NCBI GenBank assembly: GCA_018828125.1 | Contig: JAHJWB010000001.1 | Coordinates: 310,001 to 374,000 of the forward strand | From: Gammaproteobacteria bacterium | GTDB lineage: Bacteria > Pseudomonadota > Gammaproteobacteria > Burkholderiales > Burkholderiaceae_C | DNA length: 64,000 bases | Reading direction: 5' to 3' | Shown here: positions 26,481-33,760 of the stretch, piece after piece | How positions within the stretch are numbered: position 1 is the first letter of the stretch | How the letters are laid out: each line of letters starts with the position of its first letter | The notes under the pieces: model-generated | What the model was told of the DNA's origin: nothing | The model's database searches: none | The model's input: the letters and a program-made list of their open reading frames with translations, nothing else | Position numbers and translations under genes: made by a program

Positions 26481-27220
26481 GGGGCGGGTGTGGGTGCTGC
26501 GGGAGCGGTTGTGCTTGCAGCGCTACCGGCCGCCTGGCGGGCACGCAGGCGCTCCATCACCTTGGCGGCGCGGGCCTTGTCGTTGTCGCCAATACCCGCA
26601 TCGGCCAGCTTGCGCTCCAGTGCGCGGTGGCCAAACTCCTGGTCCAGCTGCTCCGCGGCCGCCATGCGGTCGGCCAGGTCTTCGTGCCGCTTCTTGATGC
26701 GTTCCAGCGAATCGCGTGCACTGGTCAGCTGCGAGCCGGTGGCGCCAATGCTTTCTGAAATGCTCTGCGTGGCGCGGTAGACGCTCTCGGTGGTCTTGGC
26801 AATGCCGATCTCGCGCTCGTGCTCGCGCACACGGCCTTCTGCGCTGCGTATCAAATCCTTCAGGCGAGACACCTGCAGCGCGTAGCTGGCATGCGCCTGC
26901 GTCTGCTCCGTCAGCTCGGCCTCCAGCGCGGCCACGCGGTCGGCTACCTCCAGCGCCAGGCCTTCGTTGGCCTTGTCCAGCGCCTGCACGGCCATGTCTT
27001 CGTGGCGCAGCATGTCGGACTTGATCCGCTCAATGTCGCGCGCTGTCTGCATCTGTTTGGCCATCACGCCGGTCAACTCGGTCTTGGCCTCGTTGATGCT
27101 CGCCTTGGCGTCGATGATCTCTTGTTCATAAATGCGCGTGGCATTGCCATCGACCACGCTCTGGCCCAGTTCGCGTGCGCTGCCGCGCAGCAGGGTGACT
27201 AGCTTCTTGATGACCGACAT
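26477..27220 (-). CDS. PspA/IM30 family protein (YjfJ-like, bacterial ESCRT-III fold)
   Basis: The 247-residue protein begins with an amphipathic helix (SVIKKLVTLLRGSARELG) and continues as long helices to about residue 220, the all-helical PspA/IM30 pattern. A short Ala/Thr/Pro-rich tail follows. PspA proteins assemble on damaged inner membranes and share the ESCRT-III fold. This paralogue resembles YjfJ, not the sigma54-controlled PspA, and no pspF, pspB or pspC is nearby. An SD-like AGGAGAA precedes the ATG. The neighbours yjfI, yqiJ, yqiK and an AAA+ ATPase suggest a membrane-remodelling assembly. Confidence 0.9.
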   Translation of the reverse strand: MSVIKKLVTLLRGSARELGQSVVDGNATRIYEQEIIDAKASINEAKTELTGVMAKQMQTARDIERIKSDMLRHEDMAVQALDKANEGLALEVADRVAALEAELTEQTQAHASYALQVSRLKDLIRSAEGRVREHEREIGIAKTTESVYRATQSISESIGATGSQLTSARDSLERIKKRHEDLADRMAAAEQLDQEFGHRALERKLADAGIGDNDKARAAKVMERLRARQAAGSAASTTAPAAPTPAP

Positions 27221-27313
27221 GATGGTTCTCCTGTCACAGTCGAAAAATCACACAAAGAGAAAGAAGGGCGGCGACCGCGCGCTTCAACGGATATTCGAAA
27301 AGGTTGCAGCGCC

Positions 27314-27730
27314 TCAGCGCAGAAACTCGGCCAGTGCGTCCAGCGCATCCAGCGCGTTGTCGCTCAGTACCGCCACTTCATGCGCCACGTCTTCAGCGCG
27401 CGCCGCACGGGCCAGCGCACCCACCAGCACAAACCGCCCATCCACGCGTCCAAAGGCCGACAAAGGCACGGAGGGGTTCAGGTCCAGCAGCGCCTCCATC
27501 AGCTCGGCACGCCGCTCGGGGCGCACGTCGGCGTCGGTCCACAGGTAGCACAGACAGATGACCTGCATATCCGAGCAGGTCACAAAGATGGGCAGCTCGT
27601 CGCGCCCTTCAATGCTGACCTGCACCACCGGCACATCGCCCGCAATGGGCTGCAACTGCACCGACACGCCCCCCATGAGCGCGGAGGTCAGCACGTCCAG
27701 GTTGTTGAGTTGTTCCAGCAAAGTGGGCAC
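27314..27730 (-). CDS. yjfI: YjfI family protein (DUF2170)
   Basis: The 138-residue acidic cytoplasmic protein starts at GTG 27730, with AAGGAG eight bases upstream. Recognisable stretches are DVPVVQVSIEGRDELPIFVT, ICLCYLWTDADV and FGRVDGRFVLVGAL, which I associate with E. coli YjfI, whose gene precedes the PspA paralogue yjfJ. It is the first gene of the operon. Comparative studies place such proteins as PspA partners; their biochemical action is unknown. Confidence 0.83.
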   Translation of the reverse strand: MPTLLEQLNNLDVLTSALMGGVSVQLQPIAGDVPVVQVSIEGRDELPIFVTCSDMQVICLCYLWTDADVRPERRAELMEALLDLNPSVPLSAFGRVDGRFVLVGALARAARAEDVAHEVAVLSDNALDALDALAEFLR

Positions 27731-27797
27731 AGCGTCTCCTTCATCACACGGGTGGGACAGGCGGCCGGGGAAGGTGCGTGTGCCTGCATGGATGGGG

Positions 27798-27826
27798 AGA
27801 ATACGTGTGCTGACATATCATGTCAA
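27798..27826 (-). promoter_or_regulatory. Sigma70-type promoter of the yjfI-pspA-flotillin operon, overlapping a palindrome
   Basis: Read on the minus strand, TTGACA (27826-27821) and TATTCT (27803-27798) are separated by exactly 17 bases, a near-consensus sigma70 promoter about 70 bases upstream of the yjfI start. TGACAT-ATC-ATGTCA (27811-27825) is a perfect 6-bp inverted repeat covering the -35 box, where a repressor would block polymerase. I do not see the GG-N10-GC pattern of a sigma54 promoter, which classical psp operons use. Confidence 0.65.
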
Positions 27827-27920
27827 TGCAATTGTTTGTCACTAATTGCAAGCGCGGTATTCGGCGAATGGTGGGTACAGGTTTGTGTATCGGGATGGGG
27901 AAGCATTAACGTATTCGTAT

Positions 27921-28914
27921 CTACCTTTGGAGGGTGTCGGCAACCGTGACCTCGGGTCGCATCAGACTCAACCAGCCTTGAATGGCTTCCCGTCTAGCCT
28001 GCAGAGCCCGCTCGCGAGAATCAGCAGCATTCATGGGCCGAATAGAACCCATCTCAAAGGCCTCGTCCTCCCACGCGATCCATTGCTTGCTGAACTCCTT
28101 CCACACGGCGTGCAGCGCGCGGAATCGTGCGCGCTCCCCGCTCTTCGTCGCAACTGCCAAAGCTCCCCGTATTGCTGCCGCAAGTGCTTGGCGCTCAGCG
28201 TTGCAACGAGACCAAGCTGCGATGTTCATTTCGTACTGTGTCAGGGGTACGTCCTTCCAGATCGTGGACCACATCACAGCGTCTAGAGCGTGCACAAACG
28301 CATCACATGAATCCACAGCGGCCGTTGCGTCGTGGAACGAAAGCTCGAACTTGGTCGCTGCTTCATGAGCCAATATGTGGCGTCTATCAAAAGCGTGTGC
28401 AAGCCCGCGCCACAAATCATCCACCGACGCCACTAGCCGGTCGGAATCATTCACACCTCCATTGCGCAAGCGATAGGGATCACGAGCCTCGGCAACGAGT
28501 CTCTTGATGTCTGCGTCAAGCAGCGCGCTAAAAGAGTTCTCCAGACTGGAGACAGAATTGAAGGGAATGACATGCGCTATCACCTCGCCAATCGTCACTG
28601 CCTTTCGGTGAAGTGACGGGATGACATCAGCGGCTGATTTCAGACGATCTTTTGCCAGAGCGAGCCCGCGCTCGAGGTACGGCGGCCCGCTATTGACGAT
28701 GGACGCTACGGTCGATTTGAAGTGGCTTTCCAGCACCGCAATGGCGAAACAGCTCGGGGTCGCCATTCGGGCCGATGCTTTTGAGGCTGCGACTGAGTTG
28801 TATCAATCGCACGTTCGTTTCGTAGAACTCCACTCCATCAATACGGCCAAATTGCATTCGCGCTCGCACGCTCTGCACCTGAGATTCGATCTCTGTTCCA
28901 AGTCCTTTCGCCAT
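27921..28914 (-). pseudogene. HEPN-like protein gene with a one-base frameshift
   Basis: Two frames join into one protein. The upstream frame starts at the ATG 28914 (MAKGLGTEIESQVQ, with GAGGGCGAGGG just before it) and is meaningful through GDPELFR. The downstream frame carries on as IAVLESHFKSTVAS to the stop at 27921. Dropping one G of the GG at 28743-28744 fuses them, and the length minus one is an exact 330 codons plus stop. The rest is helical and contains DRRHILAHEA, an R-x4-H motif like that of HEPN domains of the RiboL-PSP type, which often act as RNases in defence or toxin systems. The ORF track shows only the 281-codon 3' part. The gene is less GC-rich than its neighbours. It could be intact with a sequencing error. 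Confidence 0.6.
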
Positions 28915-29180
28915 CCCTCGCCCTCTGTAATGTGAGGAGGCATTGTGTCTGATGGGCTGGTGATTTTGCGCACAGCAATCGGGAGTCCTCCCACGGTCTG
29001 CCGAAACCCGGAACAAGTGACCCTCTGCGCGTGCGAAGCGACATGCGGCGAATTGGCCATCTGACCTTGCACGCGCAGGGATCGAAGTGAGATGCGGTAT
29101 GTGGCTGAGGTGCGTAACGGTGGCAAATCCGACCCACACCACGAAGACCCTGCCACGGGGTTGCTTCTTCTTTGAATACT
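28915..29180. other. Non-coding gap between the HEPN-like gene and the repeat/tRNA
   Basis: No open reading frame here has convincing composition; the 144-codon minus ORF crosses the 46-bp repeat and looks spurious. I see no transposase fragment. Any promoter of the HEPN-like gene would be here. Confidence 0.4.
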
Positions 29181-29234
29181 ACTATTTTGATAGCTGTTAG
29201 CGCTTATAAAATAAGCGCTAGAGGCCATTTTGAC
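29181..29234 (+). repeat. 46-bp palindromic dispersed repeat (family 1), copy 4
   Basis: ATTTTGATAGCTGTTAGCGC followed by TTATAAAATAAGCGCTAGAGGCCATTTT is one of the best-preserved copies, in forward orientation. It ends eight bases from the CCA end of the tRNA-Arg gene, so on the minus strand it lies directly downstream of the tRNA and could end its transcript. Confidence 0.88.
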
Positions 29235-29241
29235 CATATTT

Positions 29242-29316
29242 TGGTCCCCTCGACAGGAATCGAACCTGTATCTGACGCTTAGGAGGCATCCGTTCTATCC
29301 ATTGAACTACGAGGAG
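29242..29316 (-). tRNA. tRNA-Arg (anticodon CCT)
   Basis: The minus strand folds as a cloverleaf: acceptor CTCCTCG with CGAGGGG, D arm GTTC..GAAC, anticodon stem GATGC/GCGTC around the loop CTCCTAA (anticodon CCT), T arm ACAGG-TTCGATT-CCTGT, discriminator A and an encoded CCA. It is 75 bases long and reads AGG codons. Its 3' end points into the lower-GC HEPN-like region, as expected if that region had once integrated at the tRNA. Confidence 0.95.
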
Positions 29317-29371
29317 GCAAGACAGCCGCGCATTGTAGTGGGCGCACGTACGCCCGCTGGCGAGCGCAGCC

Positions 29372-32300
29372 TCAGTCGTACTTCACCGTGTAGATGATGT
29401 CCACCGCGCTCTTCTCGCCCGTCTGGCCGCGCAGGGTGAGGCTGCGGGTGAGGTCGTAGAAGATGTACAGCGTGCCCAGCGTGCCCGATAGGCTGCGCTC
29501 GTAAGTCACGTACAAATCCTTGGACAGGCGCTTGCCGAAGGTGAGGGCGGCGGCGGTGGCGTCTTCGCCGGAGCCGGGGCCTTTGACGCCGATTTCGTCC
29601 AGCCCAAGCCGCCTGGCGATGCCGCCGCCGGGGTTGTTGCCGCGGCCCAGCAGCGCCAGGGCGGCTTGTTGCAGCACGGCGGCTTCGGCGCCCCCGGCGG
29701 CGGCGTCGCGGCCCAGCACTACCCATGACAGTTTTTCGGCGTCGGGCAATTCGGGGTCGGAGTACAGCTTGACGCGCGGCGCCTTGGCGCTGCCGGTGAC
29801 CTGCACACCCGCACGCACGCTAATGTTGGGGCGCAGCGCCAGGATGTCGAGCGACGGGTTGTCGTAGGGGCCGTTGAAGCGGATCAAGCCCGTTTCCACG
29901 TTCAGCGACTGTCCCCAGGCGCGGTAGCGGCCTTCGTCGGTGCGCACTTCGCCGGTCACGCGTGGCGGGGCGCCGGGCACGGCGCTGCTGCGGATGTCCA
30001 GCTCGCCGGTCAGCCGCGTGGTGATGCCGTGGCCGCTGAGCGCAAAGTCGCGCCCCAGGTTGAGGGTGATGGCAATGTCGGGTGGCTTGGCGGTTTCGGC
30101 CTGGGCGGCTACCTGGTTGGCCTTGGCGGCGGCCTGGGCCTTAGCCTGGTCGGCGCGGTCCTTGGCTTTAGAGCGCACCACCACATCCGAGCCCAAGGTG
30201 GGGGCGGATTCGTCCGGCAGGATGATGGTGGCGCGGTCGGTGGTGAGCTTGCCGCGCAGGCTGATCTGGCCCTGCTGCAGTTGCGCTTGCAGGGTGCCCG
30301 ACACGCTGACCTGGCGGTCGGCGCGCACCAGCACCTGCAGCGCCTTGGCCTCGGCCTGCAGCGACATCGCAATGCCCGACATGCCGGTGGCCGTGGTGGC
30401 ACTGTCGCCCCAGGTGATACGGCCTGTGCCGGTGAGCGTGCCGCCGTCTTTCGAGGCTGCTGTGCGGTTGCCGCTGAAGCCCGCAATGCGCGCACTGCTG
30501 CCGCGCCCGCCCTGAAGGCGGAACTCGGTGATGTTGAGCTGGTTACCCTGCAGCGTGGCGCGCAGGCGGCCGCCTTGCAAGTCCACACCGTCGACCACCG
30601 AGCGCACGGCCATGTCATCGGCCCCCAGCGTGCCCGCCCAGCGTGGAGCGGTGCGGGTGCCCGACAAGGTGGCGCTGGCATCCAGGGTGCCACGCACGCG
30701 CCAGCCGGGGGGCGCCAGGGCCGACCACACGCCAACATCGGGCAGGCGTGCGCGCAGGGTGCCTGCCAGCGGCGCATCGGCGGGCCAGACGATGGGGCTG
30801 TCGGCGGTGGCAGGCGCCAAACGCGTGCTGACGGTGGCGTCGACCTCGCCCGCGCGGTCGCTAGTCCACAGCAGGCGGGCGCGCAGGGCATCGCCTTCGG
30901 CTTCAATCGAGATCTCTGCCTGGCGCACGCCTGCAGCACTGCCCGCGGTGGAGGCCGCGTCCGCTGCGCTGGCCGACGCTTCAGTGGCGATGGCGGTGAC
31001 CGCACCGGCACCCGCACCTTGTCCGCTGCTTTGCACGGCGGTGACGGCGGTGCTGTCGCCCGCCAGGATGCGCAGGTCGCCGCTGGCGCGGCGTAGGCTC
31101 GCGCTGGCACGCAGGGTGCTGGTGGTGTCCACGTTCCATTGCCCATCCAGCACCAGGCTGGTGGCCAGCCCCATGCGCGCGAGCAGGGGCTGGGCGGGCA
31201 GGCCGGGGCTGGCGGTGGCGGCGTCGGTGGTGCCCAGGCCCAGTGCATCGACCCAGGCCATGGGGAGGCCTTGCAAGGTGCCTTGGGTTTGCACGGAGGC
31301 TTGCGCGCCGGGGGTGGAGCTGCGCACCAGCCGCGCGGGCTGCCAGCGGAGCGTCACGGTGCCGGGCGTAGGGCCAGTCAGGCGGGCCTGGCCAGCGGAG
31401 GTTTGCAGGGTGAGGGCGGTGGCCGTGTTGGCGGCAGTGATCGACAGGGGCTCTGCCAGCTGCAGCGCCCAGGGGCCGGGGCTCTGGGTATCTTGTGCCT
31501 GCAAGCGCAGTTCGGTGATTTGCGCTTGCCATTGCCCGGCGCCGGTCAACCCGCCTGACACGCGGGTTTGCAGTGTGGCGCGCAGGGGTTGTGGGGCGGT
31601 GGTGCGCGCCTCGCCGTTCAGCACCAGGGTTGCCTGCGCCAGGCTGCCCGACAGGGTTGCGGTCAGCGCACGCAGCTGCAGGGCTTGCGTGGCGGCAGGC
31701 CTGGGTGTTGCGCCGGTCGCAGCCGTGGGCAGGGTCACATCCAACTGGGGTGCAGTGAGCGTGGCTTGCAGCTCAAACAGGTCTTTGCCTGCGGGCAGTG
31801 TTTTGCCGTCAGCCGCTGCCTGCAGTTGCTGCAGCGCGGTTTGCCAGCCGCCCTTCCAGCGTGTGGTGAGTTGTGCCGCACCCTTGGCCGTGGCGCCTTG
31901 CAGCGCGAGCCGCACGTCGGTGCCCACAAAGGGCAGGGTTGTCAGCCAGTTCAGCGTGCGGTCGGCATCGCTCCATTGCACCTCCAGCTCGCCTGCACCG
32001 CTCTGCGGTGCGATTTGTCCGTTGGCCCGCGCGGTGGCGCCCGGCACGGTCAGCGCCAGTTGCCCCTGGGCCGATTGCGTGCCCAGGGCCACGCGCAGTT
32101 GGGTGGCTTCTGCTCGCGCCTGGAGCGCGTCCAGCAGCAGGCGGTCGAGCTGCAGGGTGCCGCCAGATTGGTTGGCCGCTGGCGCTTGCCAGCTGCCCTG
32201 CGCGGTCAGGGTGTTGATGCGCAGCGGGGCGGTGCCACCGGAACGCATGGTACGTGCAGAGGGGCCCCGGGCGGCGCGGATGTCGGCGTTGAAGCGCACG

Positions 32301-33760
32301 GCCTCGCCTTGTGTCTGGGCGCTGATGCGGCCTGACAGGGGCCCTGCGGCCAGTGCGGTGTGCAGCGCATCGGGCTGCAGGGCGCGCAGATCGGCCTGGC
32401 CTTCCACCGCGCCGGTTGCCGGGGTGTAGTGGCCCTGGGCCGTGGCGCTGCCGTTGCCCACCTGCAAGGTGGCAGTGGGCACGGTCCAGCGCGTTCCGTC
32501 GTAGGTGGCGTTCGCCTGCAGCGCAGTGAGGGGCAGGCGGGTTTGGTCCCAAGGGCCCGGCAGGTCGTTGCGCAGTTGGGCGTCGATAGCCCAGCCGCCC
32601 GATGGAGGCGCGGCGGTGCTGTTGGCCGTGCTGTCGGCCGTGCCCGCGGCGCTGGGGCCCGCTTGCAGCGTGCCATGTAGTTGGGTGACCGGCGCTTGTG
32701 GCCATAGCACGGCCAGGTTCACGGCACGCAGCGTGGCGGTCGCTGCCAGCAGAGGCTGCGGGGCCCACGGGGCCAGCGAGGCTTGCACGTCGGCCTGCAT
32801 GGGCTCTGTTAAGGCGGGCATGGCGGCCTTGGCCGCGGGTTGGGGTGCAGTTGGTTTGGAAGGCGTGGTTGCCGACGCCGGCTGTGACGGTTGTACAGCT
32901 GTGGCCCCCGCCAACGCGGCGTCGGCGACAGGGCTGACGCGCGCCTGCAACTCCAGCCGCGCCGCCGCTGTGGCCAGCGTGCCTTGCAGCGTGGCGTGAG
33001 CGCCCAGCTGGATGGGGGTGGTCGATGTGCTGCCGGGCACGGTGGTTTGCACATTGCCGTCCACCGTGAGATCCAGGGCCATGGGTGTTTGCGCCTGCAG
33101 AGTGGCGCGCGCGCTGTAGCGGCCTTGGGCCAGTTCCACCTGGTCAATGTTCAGCCGGTGCTGGTTGCCGTCAAACCGGTAGTCGCCCAGCAGGCCCAGT
33201 GCCTCCACTTCGGGCGACCCGGCCCATTGGATTTCATCGACCCGAAACGGCACGCCGATCTGAATGGGCAGCACCAGCTCCGTCATGGGCGTGGGGGGGG
33301 TGTCTGGTGTCGGATTGGGGGGCGTTTGCGGGGTGATCAGCACACGTGTTGCGTGCACCTCGCCCAGTTCCAGTCGGCGTTGCAGCAAGGGGGCCAGTTG
33401 CCAGCCCAGGCGGATGTCGGTCACTTCGACCGCTAGGGTGGGGCTGCTCCAGCGCAGCCAGCCAATGCGGCCGCCGCTGCGCAGCGCGCCGCTCACGTCG
33501 CGGCTTTCCAGCGTTTGTTCGGCGGGCAAATACTGCGCGGCGCGCGCCAGCGCGGTGGCCAGCGATGTGCTGCTACCTGCCCATATCCACACGCCAGCGG
33601 CCACCGCCAGCAGCAACGCCACCAGGGTCAGCAGCAACCAGCCCAGCGCCCGCACGGCCCGCGGCGCGCGGCGCGGTGGCGTGCGCTTGGCCGTGGACGC
33701 CCCGGCGCTGAAATCGGATGCGCGGTTGCGCGCTGGGGGTGTCGGGTTGCGGGTCGCCAT
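29372..33760 (-). CDS. tamB: Translocation and assembly module protein TamB
   Basis: TamB is an inner-membrane-anchored protein that spans the periplasm and works with TamA in outer-membrane protein or lipid delivery. The start is the ATG at 33760 (MATRNPTPP), overlapping the tamA stop by one base, and gives 1462 residues. The N-terminus has one membrane segment (ALGWLLLTLVALLLAVAAGV, about residues 29-51). A long beta-repeat body follows, and the C-terminal DUF490 domain includes RPNISVRAGVQVTGSAKAPR, LSWVVLGRD and a terminal beta strand VDIIYTVKYD. The length is normal for the family. The 75 extra residues in the track lie inside tamA. Confidence 0.93.
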   Translation of the reverse strand: MATRNPTPPARNRASDFSAGASTAKRTPPRRAPRAVRALGWLLLTLVALLLAVAAGVWIWAGSSTSLATALARAAQYLPAEQTLESRDVSGALRSGGRIGWLRWSSPTLAVEVTDIRLGWQLAPLLQRRLELGEVHATRVLITPQTPPNPTPDTPPTPMTELVLPIQIGVPFRVDEIQWAGSPEVEALGLLGDYRFDGNQHRLNIDQVELAQGRYSARATLQAQTPMALDLTVDGNVQTTVPGSTSTTPIQLGAHATLQGTLATAAARLELQARVSPVADAALAGATAVQPSQPASATTPSKPTAPQPAAKAAMPALTEPMQADVQASLAPWAPQPLLAATATLRAVNLAVLWPQAPVTQLHGTLQAGPSAAGTADSTANSTAAPPSGGWAIDAQLRNDLPGPWDQTRLPLTALQANATYDGTRWTVPTATLQVGNGSATAQGHYTPATGAVEGQADLRALQPDALHTALAAGPLSGRISAQTQGEAVRFNADIRAARGPSARTMRSGGTAPLRINTLTAQGSWQAPAANQSGGTLQLDRLLLDALQARAEATQLRVALGTQSAQGQLALTVPGATARANGQIAPQSGAGELEVQWSDADRTLNWLTTLPFVGTDVRLALQGATAKGAAQLTTRWKGGWQTALQQLQAAADGKTLPAGKDLFELQATLTAPQLDVTLPTAATGATPRPAATQALQLRALTATLSGSLAQATLVLNGEARTTAPQPLRATLQTRVSGGLTGAGQWQAQITELRLQAQDTQSPGPWALQLAEPLSITAANTATALTLQTSAGQARLTGPTPGTVTLRWQPARLVRSSTPGAQASVQTQGTLQGLPMAWVDALGLGTTDAATASPGLPAQPLLARMGLATSLVLDGQWNVDTTSTLRASASLRRASGDLRILAGDSTAVTAVQSSGQGAGAGAVTAIATEASASAADAASTAGSAAGVRQAEISIEAEGDALRARLLWTSDRAGEVDATVSTRLAPATADSPIVWPADAPLAGTLRARLPDVGVWSALAPPGWRVRGTLDASATLSGTRTAPRWAGTLGADDMAVRSVVDGVDLQGGRLRATLQGNQLNITEFRLQGGRGSSARIAGFSGNRTAASKDGGTLTGTGRITWGDSATTATGMSGIAMSLQAEAKALQVLVRADRQVSVSGTLQAQLQQGQISLRGKLTTDRATIILPDESAPTLGSDVVVRSKAKDRADQAKAQAAAKANQVAAQAETAKPPDIAITLNLGRDFALSGHGITTRLTGELDIRSSAVPGAPPRVTGEVRTDEGRYRAWGQSLNVETGLIRFNGPYDNPSLDILALRPNISVRAGVQVTGSAKAPRVKLYSDPELPDAEKLSWVVLGRDAAAGGAEAAVLQQAALALLGRGNNPGGGIARRLGLDEIGVKGPGSGEDATAAALTFGKRLSKDLYVTYERSLSGTLGTLYIFYDLTRSLTLRGQTGEKSAVDIIYTVKYD

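Noticed and set aside
26477-27220. Classical phage-shock psp operon
   Set aside because: No pspF, pspB or pspC and no sigma54 promoter are present. The neighbours are of the yjfI/yqiJ/yqiK type.
28803-29237. 144-codon minus ORF upstream of the HEPN-like gene
   Set aside because: Its N-terminus is translated dispersed repeat and the rest overlaps the HEPN-like 5' part in another frame.
29242-29316. Active integrative element at tRNA-Arg
   Set aside because: No integrase, no second copy of the tRNA 3' end and no mobility genes are visible, so only a possible remnant is reported.
30528-32429. 633-codon plus-strand ORF opposite tamB
   Set aside because: The translation is Ser/Ala/Arg/Cys-rich shadow sequence and tamB is unambiguous on the other strand.
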